Positions 8,680 through 17,011 of a stretch of DNA of 64,000 nucleotides are shown here, piece after piece. The first letter of the stretch is position 1. Every line of letters starts with the position of its first letter. This DNA comes from Angustibacter sp049994355 (GTDB lineage: Bacteria > Actinomycetota > Actinomycetes > Actinomycetales > Angustibacteraceae). The position numbers were made by a program, and so were the translations under genes. The notes below the pieces were generated by a model. The model saw only the letters and a list, made by a program, of their open reading frames with translations. It was not told the DNA's origin and did not search any database. Location of the stretch: NCBI RefSeq assembly GCF_049994355.1, contig NZ_CP188257.1:62001-126000 (forward strand). Direction: 5' to 3'.

Positions 8680-9501
8680 GTGAACGGCAGCCCCGAGGTG
8701 GTGGCGCACCGCGGATCGAGCGCGGAGAAACCCGAGCACACGCTGTCCGCCTATCTTCGGGCGATCGAACAGGGTGCTGACGCACTGGAGTGCGACGTAC
8801 GCCTGACCGCGGATCACCACCTGGTCTGCGTGCACGACCGCAAGGTCGACCGGACGTCGAACGGTCGCGGAGCCGTCTCGACCCTGGAGCTCGCGCACCT
8901 GGAGGACCTCGACTGGGGCTCCTGGATGCACGACTGGGACGACCAGGGCTCGGTCGAGACCCCGGACCGCGACGCCGGGCGGCTACTGACCCTGCGCAAG
9001 CTGCTGGACGCCGTCCGGGACTGCGGTCGGCCGGTGCAGGTCGCGATCGAGACCAAGCACCCGACCCGGTACGCCGGTCTCGTCGAGCGCACCCTGGCCC
9101 GGGTGCTCGCGGAGTACGGCTGGGACGGGCAGCATCCGGAGTTCCCCTCGCCGGTCCGGGTCATGTCGTTCTCGTACCTGGCGCTGCAGCGGACGCGTCA
9201 GCTGGTGCCCGGGGTCCCGCGCGTGCTGCTGGTGGAGGACCGGATCCCGGTGCGGATGCGCGACGGCACCCTGCCCAGAGGGATCGGCACCGTCGGCATC
9301 GACGTCCGGCTGCTGCGTCGGTACCCCGGCTACGCCGCGAAGGTCCAGCGGCAGGGCGGTGCCGTGCACGTCTGGACCGTGGACCACACCGTCGACGTCG
9401 AGCTGTGCCTCGAGCTCGGCGTGGACGCGGTGATCACCAACCGCCCGCGGCACGTCCTGCAGCTTCTGCAGCGGACTCCGCCGTCGCCAGTAGCCGACTG
9501 A
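8680..9501 (+). CDS. Glycerophosphodiester phosphodiesterase family protein
   Basis: A 273-residue TIM-barrel phosphodiesterase. The signature residues are present: VAHRGSSAEKPEHT (catalytic His-Arg and metal Glu), ALECDVRLTADHHLVCVHD (E-x-D metal ligands and second catalytic His), and VAIETKHP. The C-terminus has VHVWTVD and AVITNRP, as in UgpQ-type enzymes. No signal peptide, so it acts in the cytoplasm on glycerophosphodiesters. The GTG start follows CAAGAT by 7 nt. Confidence 0.92.
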   Translation: MNGSPEVVAHRGSSAEKPEHTLSAYLRAIEQGADALECDVRLTADHHLVCVHDRKVDRTSNGRGAVSTLELAHLEDLDWGSWMHDWDDQGSVETPDRDAGRLLTLRKLLDAVRDCGRPVQVAIETKHPTRYAGLVERTLARVLAEYGWDGQHPEFPSPVRVMSFSYLALQRTRQLVPGVPRVLLVEDRIPVRMRDGTLPRGIGTVGIDVRLLRRYPGYAAKVQRQGGAVHVWTVDHTVDVELCLELGVDAVITNRPRHVLQLLQRTPPSPVAD

Positions 9502-9565
9502 ACCCAAGAAGGTGTGCACCACGGCGCCGCGCAGGTTACTGTAATCGTGGTAGCAACGCGTAACG

Positions 9566-9582
9566 CGCCGTGACTCACGGCG
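9566..9582. promoter_or_regulatory. 17-bp palindrome upstream of anti-sigma-type gene
   Basis: CGCCGTGACTCACGGCG is a perfect 8+1+8 palindrome, 60 bp before the start of the ATP-binding regulator gene. It is a candidate operator for a dimeric repressor, or a small stem in the leader. The flanking 140-bp gap has no gene. Confidence 0.45.
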
Positions 9583-9641
9583 ATCCAATACCGGACTTGT
9601 CCTGATTTGGGCGGCACCCGGGGACCAGCAGAGGAGGTTTC

Positions 9642-10076
9642 GTGACACAGGTCGCGACACGCATCCCGACTCGCACTCGCACCCTCCGCGTGCCGCACGC
9701 CTACTCATCGGTGCCACGAACCCGCCGGACCATCGGCGAGGACCTGCGTGGCCGTGACGTCCCCGCCACCGTCGTCGACGAGGCCGAGCTGGTGGTCTCC
9801 GAGCTGCTCGGCAACGCCGTACGGCACGCCAGCGCCCTGCCCGACGGCACCGTTCGGGTGCACTGGCAGGTCAAGGGCGGCGTCGTCGAGCTCGACGTCA
9901 CCGACGGGGGCGGTCGCACCGTCCCCATGCCGGCCCAACCCACCCTCTACGCCACCCGCGGTCGCGGCCTGCGCATCGTGCGCTCGCTGGCCCACGAGTG
10001 GGGAGTGCTCGACGAGGACCGCGGACGCACCGTCTGGGTCTGCCTGGGTGGGCCGTCCCGCCGCCGCCGTCCCTGA
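9642..10076 (+). CDS. Anti-sigma-factor-like ATP-binding protein (RsbW type)
   Basis: A 144-residue stand-alone GHKL/HATPase_c protein. The N-box is ELVVSELLGNAVRHA, the G1 box LDVTDGGGRT and the G2-like box RGRGLRIVRSLA. Such proteins phosphorylate anti-anti-sigma (STAS) proteins or bind alternative sigma factors; no partner gene is adjacent. The C-terminus ends in a run of Arg. A strong Shine-Dalgarno (AGGAGG, 4 nt before GTG) means this gene is leadered, unlike many neighbours. The palindrome at 9566-9582 may regulate it. Confidence 0.88.
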   Translation: MTQVATRIPTRTRTLRVPHAYSSVPRTRRTIGEDLRGRDVPATVVDEAELVVSELLGNAVRHASALPDGTVRVHWQVKGGVVELDVTDGGGRTVPMPAQPTLYATRGRGLRIVRSLAHEWGVLDEDRGRTVWVCLGGPSRRRRP

Positions 10077-10092
10077 CCTAGAGTCTTCGGCC

Positions 10093-11076
10093 ATGGGCAA
10101 GTCATCTCGCCGACCGGCCGCCTCCCGTCCGAGCACCGCTGACGCCGAGGTCCCTGTCGTGGGCCAGCGCGAGCCGTGCCCGTGTGGCTCGGGCAAGAAG
10201 TACAAGGCCTGCCACGGGCGGGCTCGGGCCAGCGTCGAGACCCCGGTCGGGCGTGCGTTCGAGGGACTGCACGGCGAGCCGGACTGGGTCGCGCTTCGCG
10301 AGATCGTGCCCGCGGCCACCGCGACCCTCGAGCTGGCACCTGCGTTGCGGCGCAAGGCGTCCGGCGACCAACCGGCGGTGGACCAGCTGACCGTGGCCAC
10401 GGTCCTGCCGCTGGCCTGGCCGGCCATGCGACGCTCCGACGGCCAGGTGCTGGTCGGGCTGCAGACGGGTGGCGGGTCCGGGGACCCCAGCCGCGACGTC
10501 GGGACGGCGGCCGCAGCTGCCGTCGCCGCCGAGCCGGGCACCCCGATCACGCTCACCGACCTGCCGGCCCAGGGGCCGCGCCTGCAGGACGTCCTCGCGC
10601 CCGACGCGACGCTGACCGTCACTGTGCACGACGGCTTCGAGTTCTGGGTCGAGGGTGCGCAGGACCTGGACCCGCAGGTGCGCGAGAGCCTCGAGCGAGC
10701 CAACTCCGCCGTGATCCCCACCGTGCGGCTGACCGGGGTCGAGGCTGCCTACTGGTGCCAGATCGGCGACCGCACGCACCTGCGCTGGGTGCTGCCGCAG
10801 GACGAGGACTCGCTGCTCGATGCGCTCGCCCGGCTGCACGCGGGCGGCCGCAGCGGGCTCGGCGAGGGAACCCGGTACGTCGGGGCGTTCCGCGCGCACG
10901 GCCTGCTGGTGCCGGTCTGGGACCTGCCCGAGGGCTCGTCGGCCGAGGACGTCGAGGAGCCGGCTGCCGAGTTCGCCCAGCGGCTCGACGAGGCGCTCGC
11001 GGTGACCGAGCCGCTGACCTACGACGAGCGTCGGGCCCGGGCCGGCGTGGTCAGCCGCCAGCTCACCCTGCGCTGA
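10093..11076 (+). CDS. DUF5926-type protein with N-terminal SEC-C zinc motif
   Basis: A 327-residue protein. Residues ~30-48 contain REPCPCGSGKKYKACHG, the SEC-C zinc-binding motif (C-x-C...C-H) also found at the SecA C-terminus. The remainder is a conserved actinobacterial domain of unknown function with alternating acidic and hydrophobic stretches and a Trp-rich centre. No signal peptide. It lies 16 bp after the anti-sigma-like gene but has its own TAGAGT 8 nt before the ATG. The 3' end overlaps the convergent kinase gene by 14 bp. Confidence 0.82.
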   Translation: MGKSSRRPAASRPSTADAEVPVVGQREPCPCGSGKKYKACHGRARASVETPVGRAFEGLHGEPDWVALREIVPAATATLELAPALRRKASGDQPAVDQLTVATVLPLAWPAMRRSDGQVLVGLQTGGGSGDPSRDVGTAAAAAVAAEPGTPITLTDLPAQGPRLQDVLAPDATLTVTVHDGFEFWVEGAQDLDPQVRESLERANSAVIPTVRLTGVEAAYWCQIGDRTHLRWVLPQDEDSLLDALARLHAGGRSGLGEGTRYVGAFRAHGLLVPVWDLPEGSSAEDVEEPAAEFAQRLDEALAVTEPLTYDERRARAGVVSRQLTLR

Positions 11077-12067
11077 GCCCCAGGTCGCGCACCAGCGCGA
11101 CGGAGCGGGCCAGCAGGCCTTGCGGTGAGACCAGGTCACGGGTGATGTCGAGGCACTCCTGCCGCTCGGCGGCCGGAAGCTGGACGTCGAGCGCGCGGCG
11201 GGCCCAGTCGGTCATGTCCTCAAGGGCTCGGGTGCAGGCGTAGAACGCGACCAGCTCGCGGTGAATCGGGGTGGGGCCGTAGCCGTCGAGGAACGCCTCG
11301 CGCTGCTCGTCCTCGACCGGCCCGAAGAACGGCACGCCTACCAGCGCGAACATCAGGTCGCGCTCGGGCGGTGCCAGGGCCACGTCGTCCCAGTCGATCA
11401 GCCACATCCGGTCCGGGCCGTCGACGAGCAGGTTGCCCAGGTGCGGGTCGGTGTGCGAGATGTGCGGGAGAAGGGACGACGGGTCGGGCTCCAGCGACGC
11501 GACGGCGTCAACCACGGCCGACAGCGCCGTTGTTGCGGCGCGCCAGACCTCGGTGGTGTGCTCGGCGATCTCGTCCGGTGCGGGTTCGCAGCAGCGCACG
11601 TCCAGGGCGAGCTTGGCGGCGACCAGCGCACTGGTCAGCGATGTGGCCGCTGGCAGGACGTCGGCCACGGCGGGTGGCACGGGTGCGTCGTGCACCTGGC
11701 GCAGCAGCCGGCCCAGCGACCGCCAGTGCGCCGGCTCGAGCTCGACCTCCGCCGCCCGCGGGCCCTCGACCCAGGCGGCGACCGACAGCCGTCGTCGGTC
11801 CCGCTCGCTCCAGATCCGTCCGTCGAGCGCCACGACCAGCGCAGGGATGCCCTGGATTCCCTGCGCCACCAGGGCGTGCGGCACCAACAGCCCGGCCGCC
11901 GACCCTGCGCCGGTCAGCTTCACGGCGAACCACCGCCCGTCGCTGGCGCCGGCCCGCCACACCTGCGCCGACTGGTCGGCGCCGTGCGGCACCACGGACA
12001 GGTCGCGTAGCACGAGGTCGAAGTCCTCGCGCACCCAGCGCGCGACGTCCTCGCTGGCCACCGGCAC
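11063..12067 (-). CDS. APH-family phosphotransferase
   Basis: A 334-residue protein with the aminoglycoside phosphotransferase/choline kinase-like fold. The catalytic loop HTDPHLGNLL (H-x-D-x4-N) and the metal-binding LIDWDD are clear; a nucleotide-lobe Lys is at FAVKLTG. Substrates range from antibiotics to sugars and are not predictable here; no resistance context is seen. GTG 12067 is preferred over upstream starts because GAGAGT lies 6 nt before it and the upstream extension has no family character. Confidence 0.85.
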   Translation of the reverse strand: MPVASEDVARWVREDFDLVLRDLSVVPHGADQSAQVWRAGASDGRWFAVKLTGAGSAAGLLVPHALVAQGIQGIPALVVALDGRIWSERDRRRLSVAAWVEGPRAAEVELEPAHWRSLGRLLRQVHDAPVPPAVADVLPAATSLTSALVAAKLALDVRCCEPAPDEIAEHTTEVWRAATTALSAVVDAVASLEPDPSSLLPHISHTDPHLGNLLVDGPDRMWLIDWDDVALAPPERDLMFALVGVPFFGPVEDEQREAFLDGYGPTPIHRELVAFYACTRALEDMTDWARRALDVQLPAAERQECLDITRDLVSPQGLLARSVALVRDLGLSAG

Positions 12068-12230
12068 GCTGCCACTCTCGCACCTCGGCGTGTCGCGGGC
12101 GACGGAAGCGGAGTCGGCTGCGATGTGCTGATCTGGCACATCTGTGCCGATCCGGCACGGGCGGCTCCGGTCGTGCGACTTTCCTGAGGTCACCTAGAGT
12201 GATGATCGGGCCCACTCGTGAGGAGGCTTC

Positions 12231-13115
12231 ATGGAGTACCGACGACTCGGCCGGCTCGGCCACCAGAGCTCGGTGATCATCTACGGTGCAGCCGCACTGG
12301 CGGACGTCGACCAGGAGGTCGCCGACCGATCTGTGCAGCAGGCGCTGGACGCAGGTGTGAACCACCTCGACGTCGCCGCCGGCTACGGCGACGCGGAGCT
12401 GCGACTCGGGCCGTGGATCCCGCAGATCCGCGACCGGGTGTTCCTAGCGACCAAGACCCAGCTGCGGGACCGCGAACCGGCCTGGCAGCAGATCAACGAC
12501 TCGCTCGAGCGGCTGCAGACCGATCGCGTCGACCTGCTGCAGCTGCACGCTGTCGGCGACCTCGACGAGCTCGACCGGTGCACTGCCGCGGACGGCTCGC
12601 TGCAGGCCGCGCTGCGCGCTCGCGACGAGGGCATGGTCGCCGCCATCGGCATCACAGGGCACGGACCGCAGGCACCGGCCACTCACCTGGAGGCGTTGCG
12701 GCGATTCGACTTTGCGACCGTGCTGACGCCGCTGAACCACCGGCTGGCCGGCGACCTGGCGTACCGCTCCGACTACGAGGCGCTGGTCGAGGAGGTCCGC
12801 CGGCAGGACGTCGGCCTGATGATCATCAAGGCGATCGCGCGGCGCAACTGGCCCGGGGTGGCAGCCGGCCAGGACCGAGGTGAGCAGCGGTACGCGACCT
12901 GGTACGAGCCGCTGGACGAGGCGGACAAGATCCGCGCGGCCGTGTCGTGGGTGCTGGCGCGCAACGAGATCACTGGACTGGCCAGCGCCGGCGACGTGCG
13001 GTTGCTTGCCGACACCCTGGCCGCCGAGGCGGACCGGATGCCGGTCCAGGACGCGGAGGTCCTGCTGCAGGGCCTGGACGACTACAGCTCGCCGTTCGAG
13101 CGGATGCCCGCCTGA
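12231..13115 (+). CDS. Aldo/keto reductase, short type
   Basis: A 294-residue aldo/keto reductase paralogue of the 1.4-2.4 kb gene but from another subgroup. The visible residues are NHLDVAAGYGDAE (Asp and Tyr of the tetrad), VFLATKTQ (Lys) and DLLQLHAVGDLDE (His). GAGGAGG lies 4 nt before ATG 12231, and a -10-like TAGAGT lies further upstream, giving a leadered transcript. Physiological substrate unknown. Confidence 0.9.
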   Translation: MEYRRLGRLGHQSSVIIYGAAALADVDQEVADRSVQQALDAGVNHLDVAAGYGDAELRLGPWIPQIRDRVFLATKTQLRDREPAWQQINDSLERLQTDRVDLLQLHAVGDLDELDRCTAADGSLQAALRARDEGMVAAIGITGHGPQAPATHLEALRRFDFATVLTPLNHRLAGDLAYRSDYEALVEEVRRQDVGLMIIKAIARRNWPGVAAGQDRGEQRYATWYEPLDEADKIRAAVSWVLARNEITGLASAGDVRLLADTLAAEADRMPVQDAEVLLQGLDDYSSPFERMPA

Positions 13116-13121
13116 GGGGTC

Positions 13122-13200
13122 TGCTAGCGCGGACGGAGACTGCTAGCGCGGACGGAGACCTGCTAGCGCGGACGGAGACCTGCTAGCGCGGACGGGGCGG
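13122..13200. repeat. Four tandem ~20-bp repeats at gene 3' end
   Basis: The unit TGCTAGCGCGGACGGAGACC occurs at 13122 (19 bp), 13141, 13161 and, with a diverged end, 13181. The last copy contains the stop codon of the small minus-strand gene, so the array appears to be a multiplication of that gene's final codons into the gap after the aldo/keto reductase. No spacers separate the copies. Confidence 0.9.
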
Positions 13201-13452
13201 CCGGATCCCGGCCGCAAGGCGCTCCCACTCGGCTGCATGTGCCTGACGAGACTCGCTGGTGAACTCCAGCACGTCGAGGATCACGTCGGTCCGGTGGGCC
13301 AGCCACGGCTCCTGGTTCAGGGTGGCGGTTCCTGACGGCGCGGACCAGCCACAGCCGCAGCCTGCCGTGCGTGAGTCGAACCCATGACCGCTCAGCACCT
13401 GCGCCAGCCACTCGCGCAGGGCCTTGTCCTCGTCGTCTGCCCCGCCAGCCAT
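13183..13452 (-). CDS. Small hypothetical protein
   Basis: An 89-residue protein with an acidic N-terminus (GADDEDKALREWL), a Cys pair in AGCGCGWS, and an alpha-helical C-terminal half. GGAGG lies 7 nt before ATG 13452. I recognise no family. The two close Cys could bind metal but this is speculation. It lies 52 bp downstream of arginine deiminase on the same strand. Its stop is within the tandem repeat array. Confidence 0.55.
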   Translation of the reverse strand: MAGGADDEDKALREWLAQVLSGHGFDSRTAGCGCGWSAPSGTATLNQEPWLAHRTDVILDVLEFTSESRQAHAAEWERLAAGIRPPRPR

Positions 13453-13504
13453 CTCGTCACCTCCGATCGGCCACCATTCCCGAGGATGATCGTACGGCCA
13501 GGAC

Positions 13505-14710
13505 TCACCCCGTCGGGTCGCGGTCGATCGGGCAGGACATGCAGCGCGGCCCGCCGCGTCCGCTGCCCAGCTCGCTGCCGGCGATCGCGACCACCTCGAT
13601 CCCGGCGTCCCGCAACCGGGCGTTCGTCTCGGTGTTTCGCTCGTAGGCCACGGCCACCCGCGGCGAGAGTGCGAGCGTGTTGTTGCCGTCGTCCCACTGC
13701 TCGCGCTCGGCGGTGACCGGGTCCAGCCCGGTGTCGATGACGTGCAGCCGCTCGATGCCCATCGCGTCGGCTGCCGCGTCCAGGAACGGCCGGGCCGGGT
13801 CGACCCGCAGCACGTCGTCACCGTTCAGCGTGATGGCCAGGGCAGTCAGTGTGTGCGCGACGTTGGGGTACATCACGATCGAGTCGACGTCGACCATGGT
13901 GCAGACCGTGTCCAGGTGCATGGTCGCGCGCTCCTGGGCGATCGGCACGGCCAGCACGGTGTGCGCCAGCCCGCTGCGCAGCAGCCGTCCGGCCAGCCGC
14001 TCCACCCCGGCCGGCGTTGTCCGCTCGCCGGTGCCGACCGCGACCACTCCGGCGGACAGCAGCAGGATGTCGCCGCCCTCCACGTGCTCCAGGTTCGGTT
14101 CGTAGGCCAGCGCCGTGCCGGCGAAGCGCGGATGGTGCCGGTAGATCGCCTGGGTCAGCGACGTCTCCCGGCGTCGAGCCGGCATCGCCAGGCTGGTCAC
14201 CGCGACCTGCGGGCCCACCCAGGCGCTGGAGTCGCGGGTGAACAGGAGGTTGGGCAACGGGTCGATCACGAAGTCCTCGGGCGAGGCCAACGACGAGACG
14301 ACCCCGGGTCGCTGCATGGGACGTCGCGCGGACAGCTCGTCGTGCCGCAACCCGGCGATCAGCACCTCGGCGAGCTCGGCCTCGGTCAGGTCACCCAGCA
14401 GCAGCCGCGCGCGGCTGGCCAGCCGGTCGCCGACGTGCGGCTGGGCCAGCGCGGACTCGACCGTCTCGTGCCGAGCCTGCGGCACGTTCAGCGACTCCCG
14501 CAGCAGGTCGGCCAGGTAGAGCACCTCGACGCCCCGGTCGGTCAGCGCGGCCGCGAACGCGTCGTGCTCGTCCTGGGCGCGGTCCACCCACGGGATGCCG
14601 TCGAACAGCAGACGGTCGTTGTTGCGTGGGGTCAGCCGGCGCAGCTCAGCGCCTGGGCGGTGCAGCATGACGGTGCGCAGCCGTCCTACTTCGGTGTCCG
14701 CTCCGGGCAT
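13505..14710 (-). CDS. arcA: Arginine deiminase
   Basis: A 401-residue enzyme hydrolysing L-arginine to citrulline and ammonia. Family regions include LPNLLFTRDSSAWVG, the catalytic His/Glu stretch NLEHVEGGDI, MHLDTVCTM with the second His, and the C-terminal catalytic Cys in GGPRCMSCP. Length fits the family. No arcB or arcC lies nearby, so a complete deiminase pathway is not encoded here. ATG 14710 has TAGGGT 7 nt upstream and is divergent, across 37 bp, from a glycosyltransferase gene that is also apparently leaderless. Confidence 0.93.
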   Translation of the reverse strand: MPGADTEVGRLRTVMLHRPGAELRRLTPRNNDRLLFDGIPWVDRAQDEHDAFAAALTDRGVEVLYLADLLRESLNVPQARHETVESALAQPHVGDRLASRARLLLGDLTEAELAEVLIAGLRHDELSARRPMQRPGVVSSLASPEDFVIDPLPNLLFTRDSSAWVGPQVAVTSLAMPARRRETSLTQAIYRHHPRFAGTALAYEPNLEHVEGGDILLLSAGVVAVGTGERTTPAGVERLAGRLLRSGLAHTVLAVPIAQERATMHLDTVCTMVDVDSIVMYPNVAHTLTALAITLNGDDVLRVDPARPFLDAAADAMGIERLHVIDTGLDPVTAEREQWDDGNNTLALSPRVAVAYERNTETNARLRDAGIEVVAIAGSELGSGRGGPRCMSCPIDRDPTG

Positions 14711-14747
14711 GCGCCAGACCCTACCTTTCCGCACTAGGCTCCGTCGG
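14711..14747. promoter_or_regulatory. Back-to-back leaderless promoters
   Basis: The 37 bp between arginine deiminase and the glycosyltransferase contain a minus-strand -10-like TAGGGT (14718-14723) and a plus-strand TAGGCT (14735-14740), each 7 nt from its start codon. Each -35 region must overlap the other promoter or coding sequence, so the two genes may compete for polymerase. Confidence 0.6.
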
Positions 14748-15464
14748 GTGACTTCGCAGCCCCCGCCCGTCGCCGTCGTCATCCCGGCCAAGGACGAGGC
14801 GCAGCGCATCGACGCGACGATCCGCGCGGCGTCCGCGATCGCGAACGTCGACCTGGTCGTCGTGGTGGACGACGGCAGCAGTGACGAGACCTCGCTGGTG
14901 GCCCGCGACGCGGGCGCCGACGTCGTCCGGCACGACCGCAACCAGGGCAAGGGCAAGGCCATGCAGACCGGCGCTGCCTACGTGGCCCGGCACGAGCAGG
15001 CCACCCACGCTCTGCTGTTCATCGACGCCGACCTCGAGGAGTCGGCGACCCAGACCGGCGCGCTGGTCGAGCCGGTGGTCAGTGGTCGCGCTGACATGAC
15101 CATCGCGGTGCTGCCCACCCAGAAGAGCGCCGGCGGCGGTCGGGGCTTCGTGGTCGGGCTGGCCCGACGCGGCATCGAGCGGCTCACCGGGTGGACGCCG
15201 ACCCAGCCGCTGTCCGGCATGCGCTGCCTGACCCGCGACGCCTTCGAGGCCGCGCAGCCGCTGGCGCACGGTTGGGGCGTCGAGGTCGGGCTCACGGTGG
15301 ACGTGCTGCGCCGTGGCCTGACCATCGAGGAGGTGCCCTGCGAGCTGCACCACCGGGTCACCGGCACCGGGTTCGGCGACCAGCTGCACCGGCTGCACCA
15401 GTACCGCGACGTGTGGCGTGCGCTGGCCGTGCGGCGGACCCGCGTGGCACTGCGCCGACGATGA
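14748..15464 (+). CDS. GT2-family glycosyltransferase
   Basis: A 238-residue GT-A-fold glycosyltransferase. It has the N-terminal VVIPAKDEAQRI, the nucleotide-sugar Asp motif VVVVDDGSSDET, and LLFIDADLEE as the D-x-D-like metal site. There is no C-terminal membrane domain, so it resembles polyprenol-phosphate mannose/glucose synthases without the membrane half. GTG 14748 follows TAGGCT by 7 nt. The stop overlaps the next gene by ATGA, so it likely makes a lipid-linked sugar used by the downstream GT-C enzyme (inference). Confidence 0.88.
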   Translation: MTSQPPPVAVVIPAKDEAQRIDATIRAASAIANVDLVVVVDDGSSDETSLVARDAGADVVRHDRNQGKGKAMQTGAAYVARHEQATHALLFIDADLEESATQTGALVEPVVSGRADMTIAVLPTQKSAGGGRGFVVGLARRGIERLTGWTPTQPLSGMRCLTRDAFEAAQPLAHGWGVEVGLTVDVLRRGLTIEEVPCELHHRVTGTGFGDQLHRLHQYRDVWRALAVRRTRVALRRR

Positions 15465-17011
15465 CGGCCGACGCCCGGGCGGCTGGCCGGACGCTGACCC
15501 CGTGGGCCTTGGGGGCCGTCGCCGTCTCCAGCCTGACGATGGTCCTCACGGCCGCGTTCGGACCGTCCGCCGCATCGCCGGACCTCGGCTCCGCGACCGG
15601 TTGGCAGGCCGCGCTGCCCCCGTGGTCCATCGGGTTCCACGCGTCGTCCGCACTCGTCACCGGGCTCGTCGACGGCGCCTACCTGCTCGGTGCGATCGGT
15701 GTGGCACTAGGACTGTGGGCCGCCTACCGCGGTGAGCGACTGCCACCCGCCGCGCTCGTCGCTGCCGGCGGGGTCGCCGTGCTCGCGGTGCTGGTGGCCC
15801 CGCTCGGGTCGGCAGACCACGTCAGCTACGCCGCGTACGGCCGGATCGCCGCTGGCGGCGGTGATCCTTACGCGGTACCCCCGCAGACCTGGCACGGCGG
15901 CCACGACCCGGTGACCGGTGCCGTCGAGCCCCCCTGGACGACGACCCCGAGCATCTACGGGCCGGTGGCCACTGCGGTGCAGGCGCTGTGCAGCCTGGTC
16001 GGCGGGGACAGCCTCCGGCTGACCGTCTGGTGCTGGCAGCTGGTCTGCCTGGCCGCGTGGCTCGCCGCGGGCTGGTTGGTCCTGTTGCTGTGCCGCAACG
16101 CTTTCGGTGGGCCCGACGGGCCGCAGGTGCAGCGCGCCGCGTGGGTGTGGCTGCTGAACCCGGTGCTGTTCGGGGTGCTGCTGGTCGGGGCGCACGTCGA
16201 CCTGCTCGGCGCGGCGCTGGCCATCGGCGCCCTCGCGGTGGCCGGCCGACGCCGAGTGCTGGGCGGGCCCGGGTGGACCGGTCCGCTGCTGGCCGGGGTG
16301 CTGCTCGGGGCGTCGGTCGGGGTGAAGGTGACCTTCGCACTGTTCGGGCCCGCGCTGCTGTTCGCGTTGTGGCGCAGGGACCGGGGACAGTTCTGGCGAC
16401 CCTCGCTGGCCGGCGTCCTGGGCGCGGCGTTGGTGCTGGTGCCCGCCCAGCTGTGGGCCGGCGCGCACACCTTCGACCAGCTCAGCCGGGCGCGGCGCTT
16501 CGTGTCGCTGGCCACCCCGTGGCGCCCGTTCGTCGAGTGGGTCACCGGTCCGGTGTCGAACGCCGTGGTCCGCGACGCCGTGGTCTGGCTGACCCCGCTC
16601 GTCGTGCTCGGGCTCGCCGTGCTGCTCTGGCTGCTGGTCCGGCCCGGTGAGCGCGTGGTCGCCGAGCCGGCGCAGGTCAGCGTCGACGCAGCCGGGGTCG
16701 CCGTAGTGCTCGGTGCCGCGTACGTCCTCGGTGCGCCGTACTCGTTGCCCTGGTACGACGCCGTCGTGTGGGCGCCGCTCGCGCTGGTCGCCGTGCCGGC
16801 GCTGGATGCGTTGCTGCTGGCCCGGTTGGTGGCCTATGCCGTCGCGTACGTGCCGGGTCGGGTGATCGGGTCGAGCCAGCGCGTGCAGGACCTCACGCTG
16901 GGCTATCGCCGAGGGTGGGCTCCGTGGATCGGGCTGGCGCTGTGGCTGGCGCTAGCTCTGCTGGCGCTGCGCGTTCCTCGTCCTCGAGGGCCCGCACGCT
17001 CGCCGCGATGA
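15461..17011 (+). CDS. Polytopic GT-C glycosyltransferase (mannosyltransferase-like)
   Basis: A 516-residue integral membrane protein with roughly twelve hydrophobic segments. The first large extracytoplasmic loop contains GRIAAGGGDPYAVPPQ and TTPSIYGPVATAVQ, typical of the actinobacterial polyprenol-phosphomannose-dependent alpha-1,6-mannosyltransferases (MptA/MptB-like) that elongate cell-envelope mannan. Start ATG 15461 overlaps the GT2 stop by 4 bp, so the two are translationally coupled. The last 119 bp overlap the convergent membrane phosphatase-like gene. Donor and acceptor are inferred from the family only. Confidence 0.82.
   Translation: MTADARAAGRTLTPWALGAVAVSSLTMVLTAAFGPSAASPDLGSATGWQAALPPWSIGFHASSALVTGLVDGAYLLGAIGVALGLWAAYRGERLPPAALVAAGGVAVLAVLVAPLGSADHVSYAAYGRIAAGGGDPYAVPPQTWHGGHDPVTGAVEPPWTTTPSIYGPVATAVQALCSLVGGDSLRLTVWCWQLVCLAAWLAAGWLVLLLCRNAFGGPDGPQVQRAAWVWLLNPVLFGVLLVGAHVDLLGAALAIGALAVAGRRRVLGGPGWTGPLLAGVLLGASVGVKVTFALFGPALLFALWRRDRGQFWRPSLAGVLGAALVLVPAQLWAGAHTFDQLSRARRFVSLATPWRPFVEWVTGPVSNAVVRDAVVWLTPLVVLGLAVLLWLLVRPGERVVAEPAQVSVDAAGVAVVLGAAYVLGAPYSLPWYDAVVWAPLALVAVPALDALLLARLVAYAVAYVPGRVIGSSQRVQDLTLGYRRGWAPWIGLALWLALALLALRVPRPRGPARSPR

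Noticed and set aside
11063..12067. Aminoglycoside resistance gene
   Set aside because: Only the generic APH fold is recognisable; there is no resistance or mobile context, so a drug substrate cannot be claimed.
13122..13200. Possible CRISPR array
   Set aside because: The ~20-bp repeats are directly adjacent with no spacers and no cas genes nearby.
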